NCBI GenBank assembly: GCA_012965445.1
Contig: DTSJ01000042.1
Location: 1-18,120, forward strand
Direction of reading: 5' to 3'
From: Candidatus Hydrogenedentota bacterium
Lineage (GTDB): Bacteria; Hydrogenedentota; Hydrogenedentia; Hydrogenedentiales; GCA-2746185
Length of the DNA stretch: 18,120 nt
Below are positions 1 through 7,783 of the stretch, in pieces (position 1 is the stretch's first letter; each line of letters starts with the position of its first letter). Position numbers and translations under genes: made by a program. Under the pieces are notes generated by a model. That model saw only the letters and a list, made by a program, of their open reading frames with translations. It ran no database searches and was not told where the DNA came from.

Positions 1-233
1 TCGATTTCAAGACGAATCATGTAATCGAATTTTTGAACGCAGGAAATAAGGTGAAACTGACGATTATGTTTCGAGGGCGTGAAATGGCGCATCCTGAGTT
101 TGGAAAGGATCTGCTGCAGCGCGTGCTCGATGCCGTCGTGGATCATGCATCGGAAGTTCCGGACCTGGCGCGCACCCGTCTCGAAGGGCGGAACATGAGC
201 GTCGTAATAGCGCCGCTGAAGACCAAAACCTGA
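1..233 (+). CDS. infC: Translation initiation factor IF-3, C-terminal part (5' end outside window)
   Basis: IF-3 binds the 30S subunit, keeps it apart from 50S and checks the start codon-initiator tRNA match during initiation. Only the last 76 codons are visible. The frame begins at base 3 and is open to the window edge, so the gene starts upstream; the TTG at 33 is an internal codon, not a start. The IF-3 C-terminal domain is recognisable from a DFKTNHVIEFL stretch followed by GNKVKLTIMFRGREMAHPE, which contains the family's conserved KVK...FRGRE core. The protein ends APLKTKT, as is usual for IF-3. It is followed by rpmI and rplT, the classic infC-rpmI-rplT operon, which independently supports the call. 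The N-terminal domain and the start codon, often an unusual AUU in this gene, cannot be seen. Confidence 0.96.
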   Translation, partial: DFKTNHVIEFLNAGNKVKLTIMFRGREMAHPEFGKDLLQRVLDAVVDHASEVPDLARTRLEGRNMSVVIAPLKTKT

Positions 234-306
234 GCGACGACAGAATTGTAGAAACACTCCAGGCACGATACACGATGCCCGGTGTACAAAAGGAGTATCA
301 ATAGAT

Positions 307-504
307 ATGCCAAAAATGAAAACCAAAAAAACCGCTGCAAAGCGTTTTCGCAAAACGAAAAACGGAAAATTCAAATTCAGTAAAGCCTTCGGAGCTCATT
401 TGCTGACCGGTAAAAGCCCGAAACGTCGACGCAACATACGCCAGGCGGCAGTGCTTGAAAAGTGCGATGAGAAAAACATCAAAGGCATGATGCCCTACGG
501 CTGA
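307..504 (+). CDS. rpmI: 50S ribosomal protein L35
   Basis: L35 is a small basic protein of the large ribosomal subunit. The 65-residue product has the normal family length and opens with MPKMKTKKTAAKRF, the L35 signature. It continues with the lysine/arginine-rich KTKNGKFKFSKAFGAHLL and SPKRRRNIRQ segments. An AAGGAG ribosome-binding site at 290-294 lies 12 bases before the ATG. It sits between infC and rplT, as in most bacteria, with 73-base gaps on both sides that could hold regulatory RNA structure. In other bacteria this operon is repressed by L20 binding to its own mRNA. No convincing promoter was found in the upstream gap. Confidence 0.97.
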   Translation: MPKMKTKKTAAKRFRKTKNGKFKFSKAFGAHLLTGKSPKRRRNIRQAAVLEKCDEKNIKGMMPYG

Positions 505-577
505 GCCTGATACTGACTACACAATCGTTTGACTCCGAATCCGCCGAAAACGCGGACAACCATAGAGGTGAATAATC

Positions 578-943
578 ATGCCACGTTCAACAGGCAGACC
601 TGCATCGCGCAGTCGCCGTAAAAAAATTCTCGACCGCGCCAAAGGATACCGCGGCAGCCGCCATCGTCTCGTCAAAACCGCAAAACAAGCCATCGACCAT
701 GCCGGTGTATATGCCTATCGTGACCGTAAAGTGCGTAAACGTGAATTCCGGCGTCTCTGGATTGCCCGCATCAACGCAGCAGCCCGCGCAAACGGCCTCA
801 CCTACAGCAAATTCATGCAGGGCCTAAAGCTCGCCGAGGTAGATATCAACCGCAAGATGCTTTCAGAGATTGCGATTCACGATCCCGCCGGATTCACCCA
901 GCTCGTCGAAACCGCCAAGTCCAAAATCGAAGCTGCTGCATAG
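578..943 (+). CDS. rplT: 50S ribosomal protein L20
   Basis: L20 binds 23S rRNA early in assembly of the large subunit and in several bacteria also represses its own operon. The 121-residue product matches the usual length of about 117-121. It has the basic N-terminal arm rich in [19 protein letters not shown], followed by the globular [21 protein letters not shown] segment, both typical of L20. The ATG is preceded by GAGGTG at 565-570 with 7-base spacing. A 5-bp hairpin at 540-556 lies just upstream of this ribosome-binding site. The next gene, hisA, starts only two bases after the stop, so the ribosomal operon probably reads straight into metabolic genes. Confidence 0.97.
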   Translation: MPRSTGRPASRSRRKKILDRAKGYRGSRHRLVKTAKQAIDHAGVYAYRDRKVRKREFRRLWIARINAAARANGLTYSKFMQGLKLAEVDINRKMLSEIAIHDPAGFTQLVETAKSKIEAAA

Positions 944-945
944 CC

Positions 946-1677
946 ATGCGTATCGTTCCCGCGGTGGATATACGCGGCGGACTCTGCGTCAACCTCGTTC
1001 AAGGTAACTACGACCAGGAAACCGTGTTTTCTGACGACCCCGTTGATCAGGCTGTCCAATGGCATAAACAAGGCGGCGGGATAGTCCATATTGTTGACTT
1101 GGACGGAGCCAAGGCAGGTCGCTGCTGCATCGAAGATGAACTCAAAGCCATGCGCGATGCTGCCGTTCCGGTAGAAGTCGGCGGCGGTATTCGAAACATG
1201 GATACCATCAGCATGCTCTTCGATCTCGGTGCCGAGCGCGTTATCCTCGGTACGGCTGCCCACGCCGATCCGGATTTTCTCAAGGCCGCCGCAGACGAAT
1301 TTCCAGATCAAATCGTGGTCGGAATCGACGCGAAGGACGGAAAAGTCGCTCTGAGCGGATGGCTCGATGTCACCGCTACCGATGCCGAAGCATTCGCACT
1401 GCAAGTCGAAGCCTTCGGCGTCTCCCGAATCATCTACACTGATATCAACAGTGACGGTATGATGGGAGGCCCTAATCTTGAGGCAACCTTCAAGCTCGCG
1501 AAGGCCGTTGACATCCCGATAACCGCCTCGGGAGGAATGTCCACCCTCGAAGACATCGCATCCGTCAAGAAACTGGAGCCGCTCGGAGTGGATGAAGTCA
1601 TCATCGGTCGTGCATTATACTTGAACGTGTTCAGCATGGACGAAGCACTGGCCGCAGCGTCATCCGAAACCCCCTAA
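946..1677 (+). CDS. hisA: 1-(5-phosphoribosyl)-5-[(5-phosphoribosylamino)methylideneamino]imidazole-4-carboxamide isomerase
   Basis: HisA catalyses the Amadori isomerisation of ProFAR to PRFAR, the fourth step of histidine synthesis. The 243-residue protein is a standard-length (beta-alpha)8 barrel. The first catalytic Asp is D8 in IVPAVDIRGG and the second is D128 in GIDAKDGK. Phosphate-binding motifs are GGGIR (79-83), YTDINSDG (164-171) and a late ASGGM. The terminal VIIGRALYLN is also typical. The half-barrel repeat of this fold is shared with HisF, but V-A-L-S-GW after the second Asp and the opening IVPAVDI favour HisA. It lies two bases behind rplT and no other his genes are in the window, so histidine genes are probably dispersed. 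A dual HisA/TrpF role (PriA) cannot be excluded by eye. Confidence 0.94.
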   Translation: MRIVPAVDIRGGLCVNLVQGNYDQETVFSDDPVDQAVQWHKQGGGIVHIVDLDGAKAGRCCIEDELKAMRDAAVPVEVGGGIRNMDTISMLFDLGAERVILGTAAHADPDFLKAAADEFPDQIVVGIDAKDGKVALSGWLDVTATDAEAFALQVEAFGVSRIIYTDINSDGMMGGPNLEATFKLAKAVDIPITASGGMSTLEDIASVKKLEPLGVDEVIIGRALYLNVFSMDEALAAASSETP

Positions 1678-1694
1678 TACGCATGGGAGAACCA

Positions 1695-2552
1695 ATGGAA
1701 CCACCGTTTAACACCGTAACCCTTATCGGCGTTGGACTGCTCGGAGGTTCCCTGGGCCTCGCCCTCAAGCAGCGCGATCTCGCGAAAACGGTACGCGGAG
1801 TCGGTCGTCGCCAAAGCAGCATCGACACCGCTCTTGAAAACGGAGCCATAGACGAAGGATTTCTTGCGCTGGAAGAAGCGGTCATCGGGTCCGACCTCGT
1901 GGTGATCTGCACTCCTGCAAACGCCGTCCCGGAAACGCTCGACGCAATCCGACCGCTCTGTTCAAGGGACACCGTCGTCACCGATGTGGCGAGTACGAAA
2001 TTCCGTATCTGCACACATATGCGAGACGCATGGGCCAATCCCTACCGCTTCGTCGGAAGCCATCCAATGGCCGGTTCCGAAAAACACGGCCCCGAAAATG
2101 CCGATCCCGATCTTTACAACTCAGCCGTTGTATTCATTGAAGAAGAAAACGACCATGCTGACGATGCTTACAAAAAAGTCATGCAGCTCTGGATCGGTGT
2201 CGGCGCAAAAGTCATCGCCATTGATCCCGAAATTCACGATCAATGGGTTGCACGCACGAGTCACATCCCGCACATCACGGCATCCGCACTCGCTCAACTG
2301 ATTGACAATCCCGAAGAAGCCCTCCCGTTCATTGGGAACGGTTTTCGAGACGCTACTCGAATTGCCGAAGGACGCCCGGAAATCTGGCGCGACATCTGTC
2401 TGACCAATCCCGAAGCCATCGGCGCGGGGTTGCGCGGTCTCATCACCGATCTGGAATCGATAGTGCGGGCCGTTGATTCGCAGGACGGCAAAGCACTTGA
2501 AGATTTCTTCGACCGTGGCGTGCAGACGCGTCGATCGGCCCTTGACTCATGA
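1695..2552 (+). CDS. tyrA: Prephenate dehydrogenase (arogenate dehydrogenase possible)
   Basis: This enzyme oxidatively decarboxylates prephenate to 4-hydroxyphenylpyruvate in tyrosine synthesis. I start it at the ATG at 1695 because GGGAG at 1685-1689 precedes it at 5-base spacing. An in-frame ATG at 1683 overlaps that site and has no ribosome-binding site of its own. The 285-residue product has an N-terminal NAD(P)-binding Rossmann motif, GVGLLGGSLG (12-21). It also has a TDVASTK motif (96-102), the catalytic GSHPMAGSE with H123, SHIPH (189-193) and FRDATRIAEGRPEIW. There is no chorismate mutase domain in front and no ACT domain behind, so it is the monofunctional short form. Whether it prefers prephenate or arogenate, or NAD or NADP, cannot be read from the sequence. 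It overlaps tmk by four bases (ATGA). Confidence 0.9.
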   Translation: MEPPFNTVTLIGVGLLGGSLGLALKQRDLAKTVRGVGRRQSSIDTALENGAIDEGFLALEEAVIGSDLVVICTPANAVPETLDAIRPLCSRDTVVTDVASTKFRICTHMRDAWANPYRFVGSHPMAGSEKHGPENADPDLYNSAVVFIEEENDHADDAYKKVMQLWIGVGAKVIAIDPEIHDQWVARTSHIPHITASALAQLIDNPEEALPFIGNGFRDATRIAEGRPEIWRDICLTNPEAIGAGLRGLITDLESIVRAVDSQDGKALEDFFDRGVQTRRSALDS

Positions 2553-3181
2553 GCGGACCGTTCATAACCTTCGAAGGCGGTGAAGGAGGGGGGAAAAGTA
2601 CGCAGATTGGTCTCCTCCGCGAATACCTCAAATCCGAAGGCCACGAAATCGTTGTGACCCGAGAGCCCGGCGGCACTCCAATCGCCGAGCGTATTCGAAC
2701 GCTTCTGCTGGATCCCGAGAACACAGCTTTAACGCCCCTGGCCGAACTCATGTTATACGAAGCGGCGCGCGCACAACACGTCGGAGAGCTCATCGCTCCG
2801 GCGCTTGAGGCAGGAAAGATCGTTCTCTGTGATCGTTTCTGCGACTCAACTGTCGCGTATCAGGGAGCGGGGCGCAGTCTTTCCGGAGAAAGTGTCTACG
2901 CGCTGAATGAACTTGCCACACATGGATTGATGCCCGACATCACGTTATTGATGGATCTGCCCCCCGAAACGGGACTCAACCGCGCCAAAGCAGATGCCCA
3001 GGGAGATCGCATCGAGAAAGAATCCATTGAGTTCCATACCCGCGTACGCGAAGGTTTTCTGCTATTGGCGGAAAACCATCCAGAGCGCATCCATACAATC
3101 GATGCTCTGAAAAGCGTCGAGGAAATCTCGATTACAATACGCGACATTGTTGCATCCGCTCTCGCGAGCAAGAAGGGATGA
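2549..3181 (+). CDS. tmk: Thymidylate kinase (dTMP kinase)
   Basis: Tmk phosphorylates dTMP to dTDP for dTTP synthesis in the cytoplasm. The 210-residue protein has the family's normal length. It shows a P-loop GGEGGGKST (10-18), the TREPGGT dTMP-binding motif (37-43), the DR motif D95-R96 inside a CDRFCDSTVAYQGAGR segment, and a lid region DRIEKE near residue 153. The P-loop reads GGGKS rather than the commoner GAGKT, a mild variation that keeps the essential Lys and Ser/Thr. Translation is coupled to tyrA through the ATGA overlap at 2549-2552. holB follows four bases later, and the tmk-holB pairing is widespread in bacteria, which links dTTP supply to the replication machinery. Confidence 0.96.
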   Translation: MSGPFITFEGGEGGGKSTQIGLLREYLKSEGHEIVVTREPGGTPIAERIRTLLLDPENTALTPLAELMLYEAARAQHVGELIAPALEAGKIVLCDRFCDSTVAYQGAGRSLSGESVYALNELATHGLMPDITLLMDLPPETGLNRAKADAQGDRIEKESIEFHTRVREGFLLLAENHPERIHTIDALKSVEEISITIRDIVASALASKKG

Positions 3182-3185
3182 CATC

Positions 3186-4271
3186 GTGGCATTGAAAGAT
3201 GTACGGGATCAGGACATCCCAATTCGCTTGCTGTCGAACCTCATTACCCGCAGCCGAATTCCCAACGGTCTGCTGTTCTGGGGCGCATCCGGTGTGGGGA
3301 AATCCATGACCGCAATCGCCTTCGCCAAAGCGATCAACTGCAATGAATCACCCGACGATTCCTGCGGCACATGCCTGTCGTGCCGAAAAATCGACAATGG
3401 GAATCACCCCGACATCATTGAAGTCGCGCCCGTGAAAAAGGCGCGCATAATCGATGTCGAGGCCATCGAAAACATGATCGAAATGGCATCGCTCCGGCCC
3501 TACGAAGCCGACTGGCGTATCTTCATCATCCACGAAGCAGACCGTATGCGCGGCCCAGCCCAAAACCGTCTGCTCAAGACCCTTGAAGAGCCCTTGGGCC
3601 CGTCCGTGTTTATCCTGGTATCTGAATACCCCCAACTTTTGCTGCCTACAATCCGCTCTCGGTGCCAGCGTATTCGGTTCCGCTCGCTTCATCCAGATAC
3701 GGTCAAAGATCTCGTCCTGCGCGAGCGCGATATTGCGCCAGACCTGGCCGAAGCCATTTCCGGCATTGCCCAGGGCCAGATGTCCCGTGCGCTCGACCTT
3801 GTCGATTCAGACAAACGCGCCATGGTTTTTGAAATCATCGAGCAGTTTCAGCGGGGCGAAGATCCGCTTTTTGTAGCTGAAGAATTCGCCAGCTACGTCT
3901 CCACACAGAAAGCTGCCATCGAAGGCTACGTCAAATCAGAAGCCCCATCGGTCGATGTGAAAGAGGTCTCCAAAGAAGATCGCGAGCGCATGAAAGAGGA
4001 ACAGATGGCGCTCGTGGATGCTCTCAGCCGCAGAAATATACTCGAATTTCTATACCTGCTCGAGATGTGGTATCGTGATGTCATGGTCTATGGAGCCACA
4101 GGCGACGCGTCGCAGGTGCTGAACAAGGATCAATTGAGTTTATTGGAACAGGCGAACACCGATGATCCCCAGGCAAAAATCGGGGCCATCGAAAAAGCCC
4201 GTCTGTATCTTGAACGTTTTTTGAACGAGGAACGCGTTTTTCGCGACCTCTTTTTTGTGCTCGCCCGTTAG
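3186..4271 (+). CDS. holB: DNA polymerase III subunit delta' (clamp loader)
   Basis: Delta' is the stator of the clamp-loader complex that places the sliding clamp on DNA. I use the GTG at 3186, which has AAGGG about 9 bases upstream; an in-frame TTG at 3147 lies inside tmk and has no clear ribosome-binding site. The 361-residue product shows a P-loop GASGVGKS (33-40) and a zinc-module pattern C52, C60, C63, C66. It also has an HEADRM Walker-B-like motif (116-121) running into NRLLKTLEEP, and the SRC motif (158-160). Unlike E. coli delta', which has a degenerate P-loop, this one looks able to bind nucleotide. DnaX (gamma/tau) shares these motifs, but the short length, HEAD instead of DEAD and the position beside tmk favour HolB. 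Confidence 0.88.
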   Translation: MALKDVRDQDIPIRLLSNLITRSRIPNGLLFWGASGVGKSMTAIAFAKAINCNESPDDSCGTCLSCRKIDNGNHPDIIEVAPVKKARIIDVEAIENMIEMASLRPYEADWRIFIIHEADRMRGPAQNRLLKTLEEPLGPSVFILVSEYPQLLLPTIRSRCQRIRFRSLHPDTVKDLVLRERDIAPDLAEAISGIAQGQMSRALDLVDSDKRAMVFEIIEQFQRGEDPLFVAEEFASYVSTQKAAIEGYVKSEAPSVDVKEVSKEDRERMKEEQMALVDALSRRNILEFLYLLEMWYRDVMVYGATGDASQVLNKDQLSLLEQANTDDPQAKIGAIEKARLYLERFLNEERVFRDLFFVLAR

Positions 4272-4293
4272 GTCTCGAGCCGGGAGTTTTGCA

Positions 4294-5175
4294 ATGCCTC
4301 AGTTAGTCAAAGTGCGGATGCGCAAACCGTTGCGCGTGTTTAATTTTATCAGTAACGACCTGCCCCTTGGGCGCGGTGATAAATGCGTCGTGAAAACTGA
4401 TCGCGGGCTCGAGTACGGGCAATGCGTCCTTCCCCCGGAAGAATGTACCAAAGAAGTCGAAATGAAGTATCAGAACGTCATTGTTCGCAAGGCTTCTCAT
4501 CACGACGAGATGACCTCGGCCCAAATTAAAGACGACGAGCGACGCGCACGCAGAATGTGCATCGAGAAAATTAAAGAACGCGAAATGGATATGAAACTGG
4601 TCGAATGCGAGTACTCCTTCGACCGGAAAAAGGTTATCTTCTACTTCACCGCCGAGGATCGCGTCGATTTTCGTGATCTCGTCAAAGACCTCGCACAGGA
4701 ATTCAAAGCGCGCATCGAATTGCGTCATATTCAGGTGCGCGACGAAGCGAAAATTATCGGCGGAATCGGTACCTGCGGTCGCGAACTCTGCTGCACGACC
4801 TGGATGAAGGATTTCATGCCCATTTCCATGAAGATGGCAAAAAGGCAGAACCTGTCCCTCAATCCCACCAAAATCAGCGGTCAGTGCGGGCGCTTGATGT
4901 GTTGTCTCAGCTACGAAAACGACCAATACAGCCGCGCACGCAGCAAACCCAAGCCGAAAGAGGCCCCCAACAAAGAAGACCTGGCCGGAATTCGTGACAA
5001 GATGGAATCCGACTCCGAAAACGCAGCCGAAGTACTCAAAGATCGGGCCACGAATGAATCCAGCAAGCCCGCTGAGGCGAAGGCAGACACGAAAGATTCT
5101 TCTACCGATGCCGCGAAGCCAGCCAACGACGCAGGTCGTCCGAAAAAGCGCCGCCGTCGCCGTCGCCGTAAATAG
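4294..5175 (+). CDS. ricT: PSP1/RicT (YaaT)-family protein with polybasic tail
   Basis: In Bacillus, RicT (YaaT) joins RicA and RicF in an iron-sulfur complex that stimulates RNase Y-dependent mRNA maturation. The ATG at 4294 has GGGAG 7 bases upstream; an upstream in-frame TTG at 4255 would run through the end of holB and is unlikely. The 293-residue protein has the PSP1 domain. It includes GGIGTCGRELCC (156-167), the MAKRQNLSLNPTKISG stretch and QCGRLMCC (197-204). The six conserved cysteines are C161, C166, C167, C198, C203 and C204. From about residue 215 a charged, low-complexity tail leads to a terminal run of arginines and lysines, which is longer than in Bacillus YaaT. RicA and RicF are not in the window. 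The place after holB matches the Bacillus order. Confidence 0.9.
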   Translation: MPQLVKVRMRKPLRVFNFISNDLPLGRGDKCVVKTDRGLEYGQCVLPPEECTKEVEMKYQNVIVRKASHHDEMTSAQIKDDERRARRMCIEKIKEREMDMKLVECEYSFDRKKVIFYFTAEDRVDFRDLVKDLAQEFKARIELRHIQVRDEAKIIGGIGTCGRELCCTTWMKDFMPISMKMAKRQNLSLNPTKISGQCGRLMCCLSYENDQYSRARSKPKPKEAPNKEDLAGIRDKMESDSENAAEVLKDRATNESSKPAEAKADTKDSSTDAAKPANDAGRPKKRRRRRRRK

Positions 5176-5180
5176 TCTCG

Positions 5181-5954
5181 ATGTCCCTCGTCGATTCCCA
5201 TTGCCACCTTCAGGACGCAAAATTCGATGACGACCGTGCCGAAGTGATCGCACGTTCACTCGACATTCTCGATTGGGTCGTCGTCATCGGCGACGACCTG
5301 CCCACCAGCCGCCAGGCACTCGAAATTACTGGTGACCGAATCTACGCGTCCGTCGGCGTACATCCATACTATGCCGCAACAGTGGATAAAGACCTCTGCA
5401 CAGAATTTCGACAAATGGCGAAATCAGATCGCGTCGTCGCCATAGGCGAAATCGGACTCGACTATTTCAAGTACAACGAAACCCCCAAACCTGTTCAGGA
5501 ATCTGCTTTTCGCACACAGCTCGAACTTGCCGTCGAACTGGAGCTTCCTGTGGTCATCCACAACCGGGAATCTACCGAAGATCTCTGTAACATTCTCGAC
5601 GAATACGCCGAACGACTCAGTGGAGGCGTGATACACTGTTTCGCCGGAAGTCCTGAATTCGTGGAGCGGGCCTGCGGCTGGGAATTCTATATTTCATTTG
5701 CGGGAAACGTAACCTTTCCAAAGGCGGAGGAACTGAGAATCGCGGCGAGTGAGGTCCCGTTCGAACGCCTCCTCGTAGAGACGGACGCTCCGTATCTTGC
5801 CCCGCAGGCCGTCCGCGGAAAACGCTGCGAACCAGCCTACGTGAAGCATACCGCAGAATTTCTCGCCCAGCTGCTCGATATGCCCTACGAAGAATTTTCA
5901 CGCACAATGACCGAGAATGCAAGTCGCTTGTACGATATTCCGATTGACGGCTGA
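5181..5954 (+). CDS. tatD: TatD-family metal-dependent deoxyribonuclease
   Basis: TatD proteins are metal-dependent DNases with a TIM-barrel amidohydrolase fold, implicated in DNA repair and DNA fragment degradation. The 257-residue product has the standard length. Metal ligands visible in order are H7 and H9 (DSHCHL), E90 (GEIGLDY), H127 (VIHNRES), H152 (IHCFAGS) and D202 (ETDAPYLAP). ENASRLY near the C-terminus is also a family mark. The gene begins five bases after ricT with no strong ribosome-binding site of its own, so it is probably translated from the same message. TatD (yabD) also lies near this group in Bacillus. Which TatD subclass it belongs to and its true substrate are not evident. 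Confidence 0.93.
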   Translation: MSLVDSHCHLQDAKFDDDRAEVIARSLDILDWVVVIGDDLPTSRQALEITGDRIYASVGVHPYYAATVDKDLCTEFRQMAKSDRVVAIGEIGLDYFKYNETPKPVQESAFRTQLELAVELELPVVIHNRESTEDLCNILDEYAERLSGGVIHCFAGSPEFVERACGWEFYISFAGNVTFPKAEELRIAASEVPFERLLVETDAPYLAPQAVRGKRCEPAYVKHTAEFLAQLLDMPYEEFSRTMTENASRLYDIPIDG

Positions 5955-5974
5955 ATATTCCCGCCGAATTCCAT

Positions 5975-5986
5975 TACAATGGTCGT
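5975..5986 (+). promoter_or_regulatory. Candidate -10 element for a leaderless pabBC transcript
   Basis: TACAAT at 5975-5980 differs from the -10 consensus TATAAT in one base and ends six bases before the pabBC ATG. This puts a likely transcription start at or beside the start codon. The 32-base gap after tatD has no Shine-Dalgarno-like sequence. There is no good -35 element 17 bases upstream. A TTGACG at 5944-5949 sits 25 bases away, which is too far for a normal sigma-70 promoter. This is inferred from sequence only. Confidence 0.25.
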
Positions 5987-7783
5987 ATGGTAACCCAGGC
6001 AATCGAAACGCTCCGCAGTGCTTTCCCATCAACAGATACTCCAACTGAACCCGTCGTCGGAGACATGTGCCTTGTTTCGACAAGCGAAAATCGCTATTTC
6101 CATAATCCTATAGACGTGTACTCGACGCACGAAGTAGCCGAAGTAATGAGTCTTATTGAGACCATCAATGCGCGGGTACAGTCCGAGTCGCTTTATGCGG
6201 CAGGCTATCTCGCGTACGAAGCCGCCACCGCCTTCGACAGTGCGCTGGTGACTCACCCGCCCGCTCGGGAACCAGTGTTGTGGTTTGGACTCTACAAGGA
6301 CTATGCGTCGACTCTGCCCGAGCCGTCGGCCCAGGCAGTAGATATTTCTCAATGGACACCATCCGTGAGCAGAGGTGAGTTCGACATCGCCATCGATCGA
6401 ATTCGCAACTATATCGCCGCCGGCGACACCTATCAGGTAAACTACACGTTCCCAATGTACGCGGATTTCTGCGGCAGCCCCTACGCATGGTTTCGACAGC
6501 TCTGCGATGCCCAACGTGCAGATTACTGCACCTACCTCAACACGGGATCGCACGTCATCATGTCCGCTTCCCCCGAGTTATTCTTCAGACTCGATGGAAC
6601 CCGCCTGACTACAATGCCGATGAAGGGCACCATTGCGCGTGGCCCGACGCTTGCCTCCGACCACGCTCAACGTGACCGTCTCTCGAACTCTCAAAAAGAT
6701 CGCGCCGAAAATATCATGATCGTCGATCTCGTGCGCAATGACATGGGTCGTATCAGCGAAACAGGAACCGTCCGCGTCGAGTCCAGATTCAACGCAGCAA
6801 AATTCGACACCCTGTGGCAGATGACCTCGACGATCACATCCGAAACTCATGCGGAGATTCCGGAAGTCTTCAAAGCGCTGTTCCCTTCAGGCTCAATCAC
6901 CGGGGCTCCGAAGATCCGCACTACCCAAATCATCCGCGAACTGGAACCACAACCTCGGGGAGCCTACTGCGGCGCAATCGGGTACTGGGGGCCTGATCAT
7001 CAAGCAGAGTTCAACGTCGCGATTCGCACCGCCACCCTAAACGTCGAAGAAGAAAAGCTGGTCTACTCCGTCGGTGCCGGGATCACCTGGGATTCCTCAT
7101 CCGAAGCCGAGTACGCGGAGTGCCTGCTCAAAGCCGAGGTTGTGAGTCGTCCTAAACCCCAGTTCGACCTTCTCGAATCACTCCTGTGGGACGGCGACTA
7201 TTTTCTCTTGGAGCGGCATCTCACACGCTTGAATCAGAGCGCCGAGTATTTCGGTTTCGCATTTGAGGAGTCTGTGGTACGAGCGGCCTTGACCGGGGTC
7301 ACGGACAGGATCGAATCAGATGCCTTGAAGGTTCGCCTGCTGCTAAGTCGAAACGGTAATTTGGCTACTGAGACTACGCCAATCATTCCAACCGATACCT
7401 GCTCAATAACGCTTGCCCGTGAACCCGTCGACCAGGATGACGTGTTTCTCTATCACAAGACCACTCATCGCAGCATCTACGATTCTGCGCTCGACAAAGC
7501 CGAGACCGACGACGTAGTCCTCTGGAACACACGAGGTGAAATTACGGAGAGTACGCGCGCAAATGTTGTGATTAAGCGAAACGGAATCTGGACGACACCG
7601 CCTGTGCCGTCGGGCCTTTTAGCGGGAACCTATCGAGCCCAGTTGCTCGATGACGGGTCGATCCAGGAAGGGATCATCACAAAAGGCGACTTCGTTTCCG
7701 CCGACGAAGTATGCTTGATCAACTCAGTCCGTCGATGGATTCCGGTGAACCTTCTCCATAGCGACTCGGTGCCAGGAAGATGA
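5987..7783 (+). CDS. pabBC: Aminodeoxychorismate synthase component I fused to 4-amino-4-deoxychorismate lyase (PabB-PabC)
   Basis: The protein joins two successive steps of p-aminobenzoate (folate) synthesis: amination of chorismate (PabB) and release of pyruvate to give pABA (PabC). Residues 1 to about 385 form a chorismate-utilising domain with PMKGT and its catalytic K213, RAENIMIVDLVRND (239-252) and SGSITGAPK (301-309). The PMKGT lysine separates it from anthranilate and isochorismate synthases. Residues about 393-598 form a class IV aminotransferase-like PabC domain with LERHLTRL, a PLP lysine K491 in HKTTHR, and GEITESTRANV (517-527). There is no glutamine amidotransferase domain, so a separate PabA is expected elsewhere. 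The ATG at 5987 has no ribosome-binding site; a later in-frame ATG at 6065 has one placed too close. The stop overlaps the next ATG (ATGA). Confidence 0.93.
   Translation: MVTQAIETLRSAFPSTDTPTEPVVGDMCLVSTSENRYFHNPIDVYSTHEVAEVMSLIETINARVQSESLYAAGYLAYEAATAFDSALVTHPPAREPVLWFGLYKDYASTLPEPSAQAVDISQWTPSVSRGEFDIAIDRIRNYIAAGDTYQVNYTFPMYADFCGSPYAWFRQLCDAQRADYCTYLNTGSHVIMSASPELFFRLDGTRLTTMPMKGTIARGPTLASDHAQRDRLSNSQKDRAENIMIVDLVRNDMGRISETGTVRVESRFNAAKFDTLWQMTSTITSETHAEIPEVFKALFPSGSITGAPKIRTTQIIRELEPQPRGAYCGAIGYWGPDHQAEFNVAIRTATLNVEEEKLVYSVGAGITWDSSSEAEYAECLLKAEVVSRPKPQFDLLESLLWDGDYFLLERHLTRLNQSAEYFGFAFEESVVRAALTGVTDRIESDALKVRLLLSRNGNLATETTPIIPTDTCSITLAREPVDQDDVFLYHKTTHRSIYDSALDKAETDDVVLWNTRGEITESTRANVVIKRNGIWTTPPVPSGLLAGTYRAQLLDDGSIQEGIITKGDFVSADEVCLINSVRRWIPVNLLHSDSVPGR

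Noticed and set aside
269..286. TACAC/GTGTA inverted repeat between infC and rpmI, considered as an attenuator or terminator
   Set aside because: It has 5-bp AT-rich arms with an 8-base loop and no T-run; it is too weak to call.
877..1404. 175-codon open frame on the - strand opposite hisA
   Set aside because: HisA on the + strand is unambiguous, with catalytic Asp and phosphate motifs.
4303..5259. 318-codon open frame on the - strand opposite ricT and the start of tatD
   Set aside because: The + strand encodes RicT with all conserved cysteines. The reverse frame shows no recognisable family and arises from the codon bias of the real gene.
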